Part shown: positions 35,350 to 46,810 of the stretch, in pieces
Position numbering within the stretch: the stretch's first letter is position 1
How the letters are laid out: the number at the start of each line of letters is the position of its first letter
Source: Streptococcus ictaluri 707-05
Lineage (GTDB): Bacteria; Bacillota; Bacilli; Lactobacillales; Streptococcaceae
Assembly: GCF_000188015.2 (NCBI RefSeq)
Contig: NZ_AEUX02000006.1
Location: forward strand, 248,001-312,000
DNA length: 64,000 nt
Direction of reading: 5' to 3'
Translations under genes and position numbers: made by a program
The notes under the pieces: generated by a model
Seen by the model: only the letters and a program-made list of their open reading frames with translations
Database searches by the model: none
What the model was told of the DNA's origin: nothing

Positions 35350-36912
35350 ATGACTGAAATTTCAATTTTGAATGATGTTCAAAAGATTATCGTTCTTGAC
35401 TACGGTAGCCAATACAATCAACTCATTGCTAGACGTATTCGTGAATTTGGTGTTTTCTCTGAATTGAAAAGCCATAAAATAACTGCACAAGAGCTTCAAG
35501 AGATTAATCCGATTGGTATTGTCTTATCTGGTGGTCCAAATTCTGTTTACGCTGACAATGCATTTGGCATTGATCCTGAAATTTTTGAATTAGGTATTCC
35601 CATTCTAGGTATCTGTTACGGTATGCAGTTAATCACACATACCTTTGGTGGCAAAGTGCTCCCAGCAGGTCAAGCAGGAAATCGTGAATATGGGCAATCA
35701 ACACTTCGTTTGCGTGCCAAATCACCATTATTTGCAGGTACACCTGAAGAACAAGTTGTTCTCATGAGTCATGGAGATGCAGTTACCGAAATTCCAGAAG
35801 AGTTCCACTTAGTAGGAGATTCTTCAGACTGTCCTTTCGCAGCTATTGAAAATACAGAAAAAAATCTTTATGGTATCCAATTCCACCCAGAAGTAAGACA
35901 CTCTGTTTATGGTAATGACATTCTTAAAAACTTTGCCGTAACGATCTGTGGTGCACGTTGTGACTGGTCAATGGATAACTTCATTGATATGGAGATTGCC
36001 AAAATTCGTGAAACAGTTGGCGACCGTAAAGTTCTCTTAGGTTTATCTGGTGGTGTAGACTCTTCTGTTGTCGGAGTTCTCCTTCAACGTGCTATTGGCG
36101 ATCAATTGACTTGTATCTTTGTAGATCATGGACTCCTTCGTAAAGATGAAGGTGATCAAGTCATGGGGATGCTGGGCGGTAAATTTGGTTTAAATATCAT
36201 TCGTGTTGATGCTGCTAAACGTTTCTTAGACTTACTAGCAGATGTTGAAGATCCTGAGAAAAAACGTAAAATTATTGGTAATGAATTTGTCTATGTCTTT
36301 GATGATGAGGCAAGCAAACTAAAAGGTGTTGACTTCTTAGCTCAAGGGACACTTTACACTGATATCATCGAATCTGGTACAGAAACAGCTCAAACCATCA
36401 AGTCTCACCATAATGTTGGCGGTCTTCCAGAAGACATGCAATTTGAGTTAATTGAGCCTCTTAACACACTCTTTAAAGATGAGGTTCGTGCTCTTGGAAT
36501 CGCCCTTGGTATGCCTGAAGAAATCGTATGGCGCCAACCATTCCCAGGACCAGGTCTAGCTATTCGTGTTATGGGAGCTATCACTGAGGAAAAACTAGAA
36601 ACTGTTCGTGAATCAGATGCCATCTTACGTGAAGAAATTGCAAAAGCAGGACTTGATCGCGATGTTTGGCAGTACTTCACTGTTAACACAGGAGTTCGTT
36701 CCGTTGGTGTTATGGGAGATGGTCGTACTTATGACTACACTATTGCTATTCGTGCTATTACGTCCATTGATGGTATGACAGCTGACTTCGCTCAACTTCC
36801 TTGGGATGTTTTGAAGAAAATTTCAGTACGTATCGTCAATGAAGTAGACCACGTTAATCGCATCGTCTACGATATTACAAGTAAACCACCTGCAACTGTT
36901 GAGTGGGAATAA
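35350..36912 (+). CDS. guaA: GMP synthase (glutamine-hydrolysing)
   Basis: Converts XMP, ATP and glutamine to GMP. The 520 residues have an N-terminal class I glutamine amidotransferase (nucleophile Cys in GICYGMQLI, His-Glu in QFHPEV) and an ATP-pyrophosphatase domain (PP loop [13 protein letters not shown]), then the dimerisation domain ([15 protein letters not shown] ... KPPATVEWE). It stands alone between a divergent GntR gene and a terminator. Complete. Confidence 0.98.
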   Translation: MTEISILNDVQKIIVLDYGSQYNQLIARRIREFGVFSELKSHKITAQELQEINPIGIVLSGGPNSVYADNAFGIDPEIFELGIPILGICYGMQLITHTFGGKVLPAGQAGNREYGQSTLRLRAKSPLFAGTPEEQVVLMSHGDAVTEIPEEFHLVGDSSDCPFAAIENTEKNLYGIQFHPEVRHSVYGNDILKNFAVTICGARCDWSMDNFIDMEIAKIRETVGDRKVLLGLSGGVDSSVVGVLLQRAIGDQLTCIFVDHGLLRKDEGDQVMGMLGGKFGLNIIRVDAAKRFLDLLADVEDPEKKRKIIGNEFVYVFDDEASKLKGVDFLAQGTLYTDIIESGTETAQTIKSHHNVGGLPEDMQFELIEPLNTLFKDEVRALGIALGMPEEIVWRQPFPGPGLAIRVMGAITEEKLETVRESDAILREEIAKAGLDRDVWQYFTVNTGVRSVGVMGDGRTYDYTIAIRAITSIDGMTADFAQLPWDVLKKISVRIVNEVDHVNRIVYDITSKPPATVEWE

Positions 36913-36927
36913 ATACTCTATCGATTT

Positions 36928-36954
36928 AAAAGCCTTATTGAAAAGGCTTTTTTT
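36928..36954 (+). terminator. Terminator after guaA
   Basis: AAAGCCTT (36928-36935) pairs with AAGGCTTT (36943-36950), loop ATTGAAA, then more T residues. A second weaker GC-poor hairpin with seven T residues follows near 36978-37000. Confidence 0.85.
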
Positions 36955-37091
36955 ATTACTAAAATCAGAGAATAATCTTAAAGCTAATTCGGCTTTTTTT
37001 GTTAGCCATAAGCTAAGTTAACCTAACTTTTGCGACTATTGAAAATAGTTTTAAAATTCAAATCAAACACTATTATTTTTTCCAATCCTCA

Positions 37092-37131
37092 TGCTATAAT
37101 TTTAATATCAATGCTTGTAGCATCAAGCATT
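37092..37131 (+). promoter_or_regulatory. Antiporter promoter and leader stem
   Basis: TGCTATAAT is an extended -10 (TATAAT 37095-37100). AATGCTTG-TAGCAT-CAAGCATT (37110-37131) is a perfect 8-bp stem at the start of the transcript, just before AACAGGAG. Confidence 0.55.
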
Positions 37132-37145
37132 CAACAGGAGATTAT

Positions 37146-38318
37146 ATGCATACCTTATTAGAAATTACAATTATTTTATTAGCCAGTCTATTAGCCACTC
37201 TACTAGCTAATCGCCTTGCTATTCCTGCAGTGGTCAGCCAATTGTGTGTTGGTATCTTGATTGGGCCTTCTTTATTAAATATTGTACACGAAGGACACGT
37301 CTTACATACTCTGTCAGAGATTGGTGTCATTTTGTTAATGTTTCTTGCTGGATTAGAGGCCAATTTAAGCCTCTTGAAGAAATACCTGAAACCAAGTCTT
37401 TTGGTAGCCATTTCAGGAGTCTTAATTCCTATGTTAGTCTTTTATTATGCAACAAAGGCTCTAGGATTCACACTAAATACTTCTATTTTTTATGGGCTAG
37501 TCTTTGCTGCTACTAGCGTTTCCATTACCATTGAAGTCCTACAAGAATACAATAAAGTAAAAAGTAAGATTGGATCCGTTATCTTAGGAGCTGCTGTAGC
37601 AGATGACATTATTGCGGTTATTCTATTAAGTTTCTTCATTTCATCATCTACAGGTTATTCTAGTTCAGCACATATGGCTCTGCAAATCGGCCTACAAGTT
37701 CTCTTTCTTATCTTTTTACTTTTATCAGTCACTTTCTTTATTCCTAAACTTTATCAATTAACGAGCAAGGTTCCTTATTTTGAAAAAGATACTTTCTTAG
37801 CCCTACTAGTTTGTTTTGTTTGGTCTCTACTAGCCACAACAGTTGGCATGAGTGCCGTTATTGGCTCTTTCTTTGCTGGGCTTGCTATTGGACAGACCGG
37901 AAAAGCAAAAGCTATCGAACACAACATGCTTGTTATTGCTTACAGTATTTTCATCCCCATTTTCTTTGCTTCTATTGCCCTTCCACTACAATTTGATGGG
38001 ATTCTCTCTCATCTGAATATGATTATTGGATTTACCATTCTAGCCATCCTCACAAAGCTATTACCAGCCTATCTTGTGGGGAGACAATTTCAGTTTAGCA
38101 AAAAAGAATCGCTCTCGATTGGAGCTGGGATGGTTAGTCGAGGATAGATGGCGCTCATTATCATTCAAATCGGATTGGCTGAAAAATTAATTACAAGTGA
38201 AGCCTATTCTACCCTCGTTATTGTAGTGATTTTATCTACTATTATTGCTCCTTTTATTTTAAAATACTCTTTTAAAGGCGATTCTGACAGTCGTAATTTA
38301 TTAGAGCCATCACTTTAA
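37146..38318 (+). pseudogene. CPA2-type Na+/H+ (or K+/H+) antiporter, nonsense mutation
   Basis: A cation:proton antiporter-2 protein of ~390 residues with at least ten membrane helices (LASLLATLLANRLAIPAVVSQLCVGILIGPSLL; GLVFAATSVSITIEVLQE; LGAAVADDIIAVILLSFF with the conserved DD; FVWSLLATTVGMSAVIGSFFAGLAIGQ). After IGAGMVSRG a TAG at 38145-38147 interrupts the same frame, which continues MALIIIQIGLAEKLITSEAYSTL to 38318. Relatives have Glu (GAG) there, so G-to-T made the stop. The last two membrane helices would be lost from the product. Confidence 0.88.
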
Positions 38319-38335
38319 TCCCTTGAACAGTATCA

Positions 38336-38370
38336 AAAAGAAGCCAGAAATTTTTTTCTGACTTCTTTTT
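38336..38370. terminator. Bidirectional terminator
   Basis: AAGAAG-C-CAGAAA pairs with TTTCTG-A-CTTCTT across a T loop, flanked by A and T runs, between the convergent antiporter and FemAB genes. Confidence 0.8.
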
Positions 38371-39318
38371 TTAATGCTTATGTCTTAAGTATTTTCGAAG
38401 GCGATAAAGCAACTCAGCAGGGTAATAAAGGTAACTCACAGGAATGGTAAACTCACCAATGAATTCTTCGATCGTCGGGTTGAAGTGGGATTTGAACTTG
38501 GTCAAACCATCTTGCAAATCTCCTTCGATACCACCCATATTGGCCCAAACAATGCCATCTTGATAAGCCTCTTCAAATACCTTTGGATAAAGCAGGTACT
38601 GAGGGTAGCATTTTTTAAAGTCTTCATTCATGCCAGCATAGAGCATTTCCATCACATTGCCATAGGCAATCGATAAAATACCAGCAATAACGACTTCTTC
38701 TGGGTATTTGGCGGAAAAACCTTGAAACTCGCTAATGTAGCGCTGAAGCGACTTTTCTTGGTCTCTTAATTTCAACAGGCGCTTCTTTTGATGTGGCTGC
38801 GTTTCTTGAATAGCCTCTTCTACTTCCTTTAATTGACTCTCAAACTGTGACAGTTTTTGAGTAATATTAAGTTTAGCTAGGTGCAGGTAAGCCTGATCAC
38901 CATAGGTTTCCATAAGCTTCTTAAAATAGTCCTTACTACGAAGAGCAACTTGTTTTCGCTCCTCTGTTAGGGCTACCACCTCTGCGAAGGCTTCTAAATC
39001 AGACAAGTCACCACGATAAGTTTCAACGCCATGTTTACGAGCATCTGTCATCAGGCGTTTGGTATGCTTTGGAAAGGTCAACTGGACTTGCTCTTGGGTA
39101 TAGCGGTTGGCTTGAAAACGAGGTTGAATACTGTCTGCTATCTTTTGAGTTAAGCCTGTCCATTTAGCTCCAGCAGCCTGTAAATACTTAATAGCTGTTT
39201 GACCCAGACTGTTTTCAACCGGCTTCTCACCAAGTTGGCCTTGCCTTAATAAAATGGCTGGGTCACATTTGATAAAGAGGGCCTTCTTGCTTTTAGCATA
39301 GGCTCTTTCTGTTGCCAA
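38371..39318 (-). pseudogene. FemAB/MurM-like peptidyltransferase, N-terminus deleted
   Basis: FemABX enzymes use aminoacyl-tRNA to build the cross-bridge of peptidoglycan lipid II. The C-terminal ~310 residues are present: KALFIKCDPAI, FQANRYTQEQVQLTFPKHTKRLMTDARKHGVETY, a coiled-coil arm (LNITQKLSQFESQLKEVEEAIQETQPHQKKRLLKLRDQEKSLQRY), and GILSIAYGNVMEMLYAGMNED with GIVWANMGGIEG. Normal proteins are ~400 residues; about 90 are missing. The frame opens only at a TTG (39318) without a ribosome site, inside the end of the DUF1002 gene, so it marks a deletion scar. Some translation through coupling cannot be excluded. Confidence 0.82.
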
Positions 39319-40235
39319 ATGCCCTTACTAGTTTCTACTGCTTGATTAGTATCAATGTTAAGATTGATGCCTTTAAAGGTCGAACCAGCTTTAGCCACGA
39401 TACTGTCTTTGAGGGATTGTAAGGTTTTAGTAAAGTTGGCATTGGAAATAATGCCACTATTTGATAAGTTGAGGGCGAAGTTGATAATCAAATTAACTTG
39501 ATCACCAGTCACAGACTGACTTAAGCAATATTGATCCAATGTATCTGTCACTATTTGTCTGACTTTTTCTTCTGTAACTTCAGATCCTGCTTTCGCGACT
39601 GCTGCTTTGATATCGGTCAGAGCAACATTGAGCTTATCAGCATCATAGCCTTGTTTGCCAGCATTTTCTTGGTTTATACCAGACAAAGTTGCCAGTTCTT
39701 CTTGAGCTAAAGCCTTATTTTCTTCTGGAATCTGTGCACCATTGGCTTCAAGTGAGTAATAGATACCTGCTAAAGCTGACTCACCGGTCACAGCAAGAGG
39801 AGCTGCTACTGTAATTTTGGCATGCTCAATACCAAGGGTTACTGCTGCATTACGATACATGTCTTGTGTCACCTTGGTGATGTTTTCTGGTGTCACAATC
39901 TTGACTTGCAAGGTCTCTCTAGCGCCTAATTTTTGAATTTTAACTGATGAATGGAGCTGCAAACTAGGATCATCTGCCACATTCATGATACGTGCAAAGG
40001 AACTGGTATCCAGCTTTTTGAGTCGATTATCCTTAGCTTTGTTATAGTTGAGTAAGGCTAAGGTTTGATTTTCTTGCTCAGGGCTAAGAGAATAACCCAA
40101 AACATAATCCGGTTGAACATAAGTTTCATCAATTACTTCTTGAACCTGATTAGTTGCTGCATAAGCTGTTTGAACTGTAAAAAAGGATAAGATAATTAGT
40201 GCAACACTTAATAGTTTTTGTCGATAGGTCATCAT
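39246..40235 (-). CDS. DUF1002 secreted protein, C-terminus replaced by deletion
   Basis: A 329-residue protein with a signal peptide (RQKLLSVALIILSFFTVQTAYAAT) and the DUF1002 body (YVLGYSLSPEQENQTLALLNY ... ITVAAPLAVTGESALAGIYYSLEANG ... LDQYCLSQSVTGDQVNLIINFALNLSNSGIISN). Function unknown; in other Firmicutes such proteins are exported. The last ~22 residues (KEPMLKARRPSLSNVTQPFY) come from the out-of-frame FemAB sequence after the deletion junction near 39315. The main domain seems complete, so a nearly full product is possible. Confidence 0.78.
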   Translation of the reverse strand: MMTYRQKLLSVALIILSFFTVQTAYAATNQVQEVIDETYVQPDYVLGYSLSPEQENQTLALLNYNKAKDNRLKKLDTSSFARIMNVADDPSLQLHSSVKIQKLGARETLQVKIVTPENITKVTQDMYRNAAVTLGIEHAKITVAAPLAVTGESALAGIYYSLEANGAQIPEENKALAQEELATLSGINQENAGKQGYDADKLNVALTDIKAAVAKAGSEVTEEKVRQIVTDTLDQYCLSQSVTGDQVNLIINFALNLSNSGIISNANFTKTLQSLKDSIVAKAGSTFKGINLNIDTNQAVETSKGIWQQKEPMLKARRPSLSNVTQPFY

Positions 40236-40385
40236 AAATTACCTCTTTATTTTCATATAATAGTATGACACTACTTTCCCATTACGAATAGTCAAATCTT
40301 CTAAAGTGGGATCTAGTCAAGTGTCATTCACCTATTGTAGCATTTTTACGAAAAGAAGACGATTAAAAGAGTGATGTGTCTCACA

Positions 40386-40835
40386 TCACTCTTTTTCGAT
40401 TCTTAAATTATCTTTATGCTCAGGGTCACTAAGGTAGAAACAAAACTGATCATCTACTTTGACAATATAACCATTCTTCACCTCATAAAGAACATGACTT
40501 TGATCAAATTGATAGCCTTCGGGTGCTAAGACATCTGAAGAAAAGAGACTATCATAAGGAACTTCTCCATTATAAAAATGATAGTGATCACCATGAGAGG
40601 TTACAAAACCATCATCAGAAATGGACACAACAATCTGTTCTGCTGCAATGCCTTCTTCTTTTTCAATCTGATCAGGAGTCTTGTCGACCTCTTCTTTCAA
40701 TTCTTTTGATTTCTGACTGGATTGGATGGATTTTTCATCCATTGGTCTAGAGGTAGTTGTTTTTTTTGTATGACAGGCTGTTAATAGTCCTAAGGACAAA
40801 AAGATACCCATCAATAAGGCTAGCTTATTCTTCAT
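40386..40835 (-). CDS. Short histidine-triad (Pht-like) zinc lipoprotein
   Basis: A 149-residue lipoprotein: signal and lipobox GLLTACHTK, a charged linker, then IVVSISDDGFVTSHGDHYHFYNGEVPYDSLFSSDVLAPEGYQF, which holds one HxxHxH histidine triad (HGDHYH) as in Pht/HtpA proteins that scavenge zinc at the cell surface. Pht proteins have five or more repeats; this has one. Its ATG overlaps the stop of the AdcAII-like gene (ATGA), so both are made together under the AdcR-type site. Confidence 0.82.
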   Translation of the reverse strand: MKNKLALLMGIFLSLGLLTACHTKKTTTSRPMDEKSIQSSQKSKELKEEVDKTPDQIEKEEGIAAEQIVVSISDDGFVTSHGDHYHFYNGEVPYDSLFSSDVLAPEGYQFDQSHVLYEVKNGYIVKVDDQFCFYLSDPEHKDNLRIEKE

Positions 40836-41767
40836 TTTTCATTCTCCAAAACTTGATAAAGGGTGTCTAAATTTATGGCTATGTTCTCTAAGTAAGTCTT
40901 TTGATTATGAGGTACTGTTTCTAGTGGACTTAGTTGTTTCAGTGCGATCCCACTGCTCTTAGCTAATGTTTTGGCCAATTTATCAGAAACATTTTCTTCC
41001 ACAAAAATTGTCTTGACATCATATTTTTTAATAAAACGATCCATTTGTGCTAGTTGACGTGGACTTGGCTCTTGCTCAGGCGAAATACCCGCAATACCTA
41101 GTTGCTTTAAGCCAAACCGTTTGGCTAAATAAGAGAAAGCTGTGTGTTGTGTGACAAATGTTTTTTGAGATAGCCCATCAAATTTATTCTGATATTGTTT
41201 GACCAGTTTTTCTGCGTCTTTTCTAAATCGCTTAGCATTTGCCTGATAGTCTTTTTGATGCTTAGGATCTTTTTCTCCTAATAAAGCCGCAATGGCATCA
41301 GCCTCATCAGCAGCTAATATGGGATCTGTCCATGTGTGGGGATCATACAGAGCATTTGCATTCATGCCTTTTTTCACTTTAAGATGCTCTAAACCCTGGA
41401 CCCGTTCTAACTTTAAATGTTTAGCCCCCTCTAAAACAGCTACTCCTTTTGCTTCCAGCTGAGGAGCAAGATCAGAAGCCCAAGCTTCTAAGATTGCCGA
41501 ATGGTAAATAAACACATCTCCATCATAAAGCTTAGCCACCATTGTAGGACTAGGTTCAAATGAGTGAATACTGGTATTTTTCGTGACAATTTCAACTTTA
41601 TTATGACTACCTGATATCTCTTTTGTCATAGCATAGATAGGGTAAAAGCTAGTTTTTATGGTAAGTCCCTTTTCTTCTTCTTTGGCTTGATGGCAAGCGC
41701 TTAAGAAAAGAAGCATTGACAAGCACACTACCATCCCCGCTAATAATCTTCTCAATTGTTTAAACAT
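40832..41767 (-). CDS. AdcAII/Lmb-like zinc-binding lipoprotein
   Basis: Cluster A-I solute-binding protein, ~311 residues, with lipobox LFLSACHQ. The four expected zinc ligands are seen: His in TSIHSFEPSPT, His in YDPHTWTDP, His in VTQHTAFSYLAKRFGL, Glu in IFVEENVSDK. The flexible His-rich loop of AdcA is absent, as in AdcAII/Lmb (also called laminin-binding). Start chosen at ATG 41767, ten bases after AAGGAAG; a TTG two codons upstream is open. No permease is in the operon, so it would feed the AdcBC transporter encoded elsewhere. Confidence 0.87.
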   Translation of the reverse strand: MFKQLRRLLAGMVVCLSMLLFLSACHQAKEEEKGLTIKTSFYPIYAMTKEISGSHNKVEIVTKNTSIHSFEPSPTMVAKLYDGDVFIYHSAILEAWASDLAPQLEAKGVAVLEGAKHLKLERVQGLEHLKVKKGMNANALYDPHTWTDPILAADEADAIAALLGEKDPKHQKDYQANAKRFRKDAEKLVKQYQNKFDGLSQKTFVTQHTAFSYLAKRFGLKQLGIAGISPEQEPSPRQLAQMDRFIKKYDVKTIFVEENVSDKLAKTLAKSSGIALKQLSPLETVPHNQKTYLENIAINLDTLYQVLENEK

Positions 41768-41782
41768 TAACAAATAACTTCC

Positions 41783-41794
41783 TTAACTAGTTAA
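41783..41794 (-). promoter_or_regulatory. AdcR operator
   Basis: TTAACTAGTTAA is a perfect match to the streptococcal AdcR consensus TTAACYRGTTAA, 16 bases upstream of the AdcAII-like start. Zinc-loaded AdcR would repress the operon; low zinc would open it. Confidence 0.85.
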
Positions 41795-41865
41795 TAATAT
41801 CTAGCATAGCATCCTTTATGATACTTGTCAATAAAGGGAAAAATCAAGTACTTCCATCAAATCAT

Positions 41866-42279
41866 CTATTCGTGTAATTCTATTGGTAGCCCGTCAGGAT
41901 CAAAAAAGAAAGTCATTTTTTTGCCGGTATAATCATCGTAACGTAATGGTTCAACAACTATTCCTTCTTTTTTTAACTCTTCTATGTAGGATTCAATATG
42001 ATCTACATGAAAAGCTAAGTGTCTTAAGCCACAAGCCTCACGATCATACTCTGGTCTTCCAACCCGTTTGGGAGGGGCTTGGTAAGCTGGATCTGATGTT
42101 GAATTGCCAAAAATTTCTAACTCAATAGACCCACATTTTAAATCGAGTTTATAGTCGTGTCGTTCAGGTCTATGATTCTCTCGAATGATGTTAAATCCTA
42201 GTTTATTGACATAAAAATCTTTAGATAAATAATAGTCAGAAACAATAATAGCTACGTGGTGAATAGCATCTAATTTCAT
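41866..42279 (-). CDS. VOC-family (glyoxalase-like) metalloprotein
   Basis: A 137-residue vicinal oxygen chelate protein with two beta-alpha-beta-beta-beta repeats. Candidate metal ligands: His in AIHHVAIIVSD, Glu in GSIELEIFG, His in CGLRHLAFHVDHIESY, Glu in GLPIELHE. This is the pattern of lactoylglutathione lyase-like proteins often annotated next to gyrA-srtA in streptococci. The substrate is unknown; streptococci of this group have little evidence for a glutathione-linked glyoxalase here. Single gene after a terminator. Confidence 0.85.
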   Translation of the reverse strand: MKLDAIHHVAIIVSDYYLSKDFYVNKLGFNIIRENHRPERHDYKLDLKCGSIELEIFGNSTSDPAYQAPPKRVGRPEYDREACGLRHLAFHVDHIESYIEELKKEGIVVEPLRYDDYTGKKMTFFFDPDGLPIELHE

Positions 42280-42296
42280 TGTCAGTCCTTTCTATT

Positions 42297-42332
42297 AAAA
42301 AAGTAGAGACAAGAGACTTGTTCTACTTTTTT
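42297..42332 (-). terminator. Terminator of gyrA-srtA
   Basis: AAAAAAGTAGAGACAAG pairs with CTTGTTCTACTTTTTT with one bulge. On the minus strand a T6 run follows. It lies between srtA and the VOC gene. Confidence 0.82.
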
Positions 42333-42364
42333 GGGCATTCAATTTTCAAAAGGAAAATCTTTAC

Positions 42365-43114
42365 TTAAGTGGATACTTGGTTATAAGAATGATTGAAAGC
42401 TTCTAAAACCTCTTTTGGTGCAGCATGAAAATCATAGTCTGTTTTTAGTTGACCTTTAACAATGATTCTTTCAGTCGCTTCAAAATCGGTACAAGTAACA
42501 AGTGTTACTTCCTTAAGACCGGGAGTATCATTAATCACATCTACTCTATCTGGTGTCACTGTAGAAACCTCATCGATGACATATTCATAGATACGATCTT
42601 TATCAGTCAAGTAAATCACCATGCCATCTTTGGCACGCTCAAGAGGTGAGAACAACATTTGAGAAGAACCTACCATACCAAAAATATGGTGGCTTGCTAG
42701 AGAGTAATTATTTTCCCCTCCCATAACTTGTTCTTCTTTCATAGTCCCTGCACCATAGATTAATTCAACATTTCCTAACCCTTTAAATATAGGTAGATTA
42801 ATACCAAGTTCTGGTATTGCAATACCTCCTATAACTGGTAACTGCTGAGCATCCAGTTGCGCTTGTAAAACCGCTTCTGTGCTCACAGGTTCCGCTGCCT
42901 TGAAATCAAAGCTGGATTTCGCCTCTTTATTCTTTTTAATCACTTTTTTGGAGACTTTGGTGACTTGGTACTTGTTTGAATTGTGCGCAATAAGACTATT
43001 ACGGATAGGTTTATTAAATAAGAGAGCCAAACAAACTATTAAGAGAATAAGAATCAGAAAAGCTCTGATGAAAGCACTAGCTTTCCAATTTGGTTTTCGT
43101 CTATGCCTTGACAT
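42365..43114 (-). CDS. srtA: Sortase A
   Basis: Class A transpeptidase that links LPXTG surface proteins to the cell wall. The 249 residues have an N-terminal signal anchor (AFLILILLIVCLALLF) and a catalytic domain with His in SLASHHIFGM, Cys in EVTLVTCTDF and Arg in ATERIIVKGQL. It starts five bases after the gyrA stop, the conserved gyrA-srtA pair of streptococci. Complete. Confidence 0.97.
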   Translation of the reverse strand: MSRHRRKPNWKASAFIRAFLILILLIVCLALLFNKPIRNSLIAHNSNKYQVTKVSKKVIKKNKEAKSSFDFKAAEPVSTEAVLQAQLDAQQLPVIGGIAIPELGINLPIFKGLGNVELIYGAGTMKEEQVMGGENNYSLASHHIFGMVGSSQMLFSPLERAKDGMVIYLTDKDRIYEYVIDEVSTVTPDRVDVINDTPGLKEVTLVTCTDFEATERIIVKGQLKTDYDFHAAPKEVLEAFNHSYNQVST

Positions 43115-43118
43115 TTAT

Positions 43119-45623
43119 CTATTCCTCTCTAAGCTCATTGTCTTGCTTATGACTAACTAGTTCCTCATTGTCAGTTATTGATTGCAATGGAGCGATGTCT
43201 TCTTCTACTTCAACCAAAGCAAAGGTCACAATTTTAGAATCTTGATCTAGTTTCATGACTTTAACACCTAGTGTTGAGCGTCCCGTTTGAGAAATATTAG
43301 CCACACTAGTTCGAATAATGACGCCTTTATTGGTAATGACCATCATATCTTCTTGACCATTGACTGTCATCAAACCTGCTAATTGGCCATTTTTCGTCGT
43401 TATATTAGCTGTTTTAATCCCTTTACCACCTCTACCTTTGGTTGGGTATTCTGTGGCACTTGTACGTTTACCATAACCGTTTTCAGTGATAATAAGTACT
43501 TCTTGGTCATCGGTAATACGAGAAGCTCCAACAACTCGATCTTCTTCGCGAAGTTTGACACCCCGAACACCAGTTGCTGAACGTCCCATGTTACGAATAC
43601 TATCTTCATTGAAACGGACTGAGTAGCCTGATTTTGTCCCGATAATAATGTCGTCACTACCATTAGTCAGTAAGACATTAATTAACTGATCACCCTCTTT
43701 AAGATTTAAAGCTCTTAAACCATTTTGTCGAATATTGTTGAATTCTGAAACTTGGGTTCGCTTAACAATACCTTGTTGCGTGGTAAAGAAGAAATAACTG
43801 TCTTTGATATCTTCCTTACGCGCATTAATGATGGTTTGGATGGTCTCATTTTCATCCAACTTCAATAAATTGACGATTGGGAGCCCTTTAGCTGTACGAC
43901 CGTATTCAGGAATTTCATAGGCTTTCAGGCGGTAAACACGACCAAAATTAGTGAAAAAGAGTAAGGTATCATGAGTGCTAGTAGAAACTAATTCGCGTAC
44001 AAAGTCATCGTCATTGACACCTGTACCTTGAATCCCACGACCACCACGTTTTTGGGCACGAAATTCATCCTGAGCTAAACGTTTGATGTAACCTTTATTA
44101 GATAAAGTGATAAGAACATCTTCTTCTTCAATCAAATCTTCATCTTCTAGCGACAAGACTTCACCAACCATTAATTCCGTACGACGTGGATTAGCGTATT
44201 TCCGCTTAATCTCGTCCATTTCTTCTTTGATAATGGTTGCTACACGTTCAGGTTTAGCTAAAATATCCGTCAAATCAGCAATTAAAGCTAGTAGATCATC
44301 ATATTCAGACTGGATTTTATCTCTTTCCAATCCTGTCAATCGGCGAAGTCGCATATCCAAGATGGCTTGGCTTTGACGTTCAGATAAGTCAAAGCGGCTC
44401 ATCAATTCAGCTTGGGCAATCACGTCCGTCTGACTGTTACGAATAATAGCAATGACTTCATCCAAATGGTCTAAGGCAATCAGTAAGCCTTCTAAAATAT
44501 GAGCTCTTGCTTCTGCCTTATCCTTATCAAATTGAGTACGTCGTGTGATGACCTCTTTTTGATGACTGATATAATTATCAATGATCTGTCTGAGTGTCAG
44601 AATTTTTGGAACTCCATTTTCAATGGCTAGCATGTTGAAGCTAAAATTGGTTTGCAAGCTTGTTAATTTGAAAAGGTTGTTCAAAGTGACATTGGCAGAG
44701 GCATCTCTACGGATTTCAATCACAAATCGAACTCCTTCACGGCTGGATTCGTCACGAACAGCCGTTATTCCTTCGATTCGTTTCTCTTGGGCTAATCGAA
44801 CAATATGCTCATGGACTTTCGTTTTATTGACCCCGTAAGGGAATTCTGTAACCACAATGCGCTCACGACCTGTTTTTGTGGTTTCGATTTCTGTGCGTGA
44901 TCGTAAGACAATAGAACCACGACCTGTATCGTAGGCTCTATGGATGCCAGAACGTCCCATAACCATGGCACCCGTTGGGAAATCTGGTCCAGGAATGACC
45001 TCCATCAAATCACGTGTACTACAATCAGGATTTTCCATCACCATTTTAACAGCATCGATAGACTCCGCAAGATTATGTGGTGGGATATTTGTTGCCATTC
45101 CAACAGCAATTCCCGTTGCACCGTTAACCAGTAAATTAGGGAAACGAGCTGGTAACACCAGAGGTTCTCTCTCACTACCGTCATAGTTATCCTGAAAATC
45201 AACTGTATTTTTATTGATATCACGCAGGAGTTCTAGAGCAATTTTACTCATACGTGCTTCAGTATAACGTTGTGCAGCGGCACCATCACCGTCCATCGAA
45301 CCGAAATTTCCATGACCATCAACCAACATATGGCGATAACTCCACCACTGGGCCATCCTAACCATTGCTTCATAAATTGAGGAGTCTCCGTGTGGGTGGT
45401 ATTTACCCATAACATCACCGGTAATACGGGCAGACTTTTTATGAGGCTTGTCAGGTGTCACACCAAGTTCATTCATGCCATATAAAATACGACGGTGAAC
45501 CGGCTTAAGCCCATCACGAACATCTGGCAAGGCCCTAGCGACAATAACACTCATGGCATAATCAATGAAGCTAGTCTTCATCTCACTTGTCAGATTGATG
45601 TCAATTAAATTTCTATCTTGCAT
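43119..45623 (-). CDS. gyrA: DNA gyrase subunit A
   Basis: Breakage-reunion subunit of gyrase, 834 residues. The catalytic Tyr lies in [15 protein letters not shown] (~120). The quinolone region reads [17 protein letters not shown], with Ser and Glu at the usual resistance positions, so it has the susceptible form. The C-terminal beta-pinwheel includes the GyrA box [10 protein letters not shown] and repeated strands such as [11 protein letters not shown]. Co-transcribed with srtA; divergent from ldh. Confidence 0.98.
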   Translation of the reverse strand: MQDRNLIDINLTSEMKTSFIDYAMSVIVARALPDVRDGLKPVHRRILYGMNELGVTPDKPHKKSARITGDVMGKYHPHGDSSIYEAMVRMAQWWSYRHMLVDGHGNFGSMDGDGAAAQRYTEARMSKIALELLRDINKNTVDFQDNYDGSEREPLVLPARFPNLLVNGATGIAVGMATNIPPHNLAESIDAVKMVMENPDCSTRDLMEVIPGPDFPTGAMVMGRSGIHRAYDTGRGSIVLRSRTEIETTKTGRERIVVTEFPYGVNKTKVHEHIVRLAQEKRIEGITAVRDESSREGVRFVIEIRRDASANVTLNNLFKLTSLQTNFSFNMLAIENGVPKILTLRQIIDNYISHQKEVITRRTQFDKDKAEARAHILEGLLIALDHLDEVIAIIRNSQTDVIAQAELMSRFDLSERQSQAILDMRLRRLTGLERDKIQSEYDDLLALIADLTDILAKPERVATIIKEEMDEIKRKYANPRRTELMVGEVLSLEDEDLIEEEDVLITLSNKGYIKRLAQDEFRAQKRGGRGIQGTGVNDDDFVRELVSTSTHDTLLFFTNFGRVYRLKAYEIPEYGRTAKGLPIVNLLKLDENETIQTIINARKEDIKDSYFFFTTQQGIVKRTQVSEFNNIRQNGLRALNLKEGDQLINVLLTNGSDDIIIGTKSGYSVRFNEDSIRNMGRSATGVRGVKLREEDRVVGASRITDDQEVLIITENGYGKRTSATEYPTKGRGGKGIKTANITTKNGQLAGLMTVNGQEDMMVITNKGVIIRTSVANISQTGRSTLGVKVMKLDQDSKIVTFALVEVEEDIAPLQSITDNEELVSHKQDNELREE

Positions 45624-45736
45624 TTAAGGAATGCTCCTTTTCTAGTCAATACTCTTTTTCATTATAGCATAAAATCCTTATTTTTTCCCTATGGAAACGC
45701 TGTCGGAAAACTATTTTCATTATTTTCTTGAATTTC

Positions 45737-45765
45737 ATGACAAACAAAATACATTATGTTAAAAT
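45737..45765 (+). promoter_or_regulatory. ldh promoter
   Basis: ATGACA (45737-45742), 17 bases, TAAAAT (45760-45765). The leader to the ATG is about 42 bases and ends in AAGGAG. Confidence 0.6.
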
Positions 45766-45777
45766 AAAGTCGTATGA

Positions 45778-46797
<1,020 letters not shown>

Positions 46798-46810
46798 TTC
46801 ATTTTTTATC

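Noticed and set aside
40832..41773. Calling the zinc protein Lmb with an scpB-linked mobile element
   Set aside because: Lmb is usually beside scpB on a composite element, but no C5a peptidase, transposase or matching flank is seen here. The AdcAII/Lmb-like label is kept at family level.
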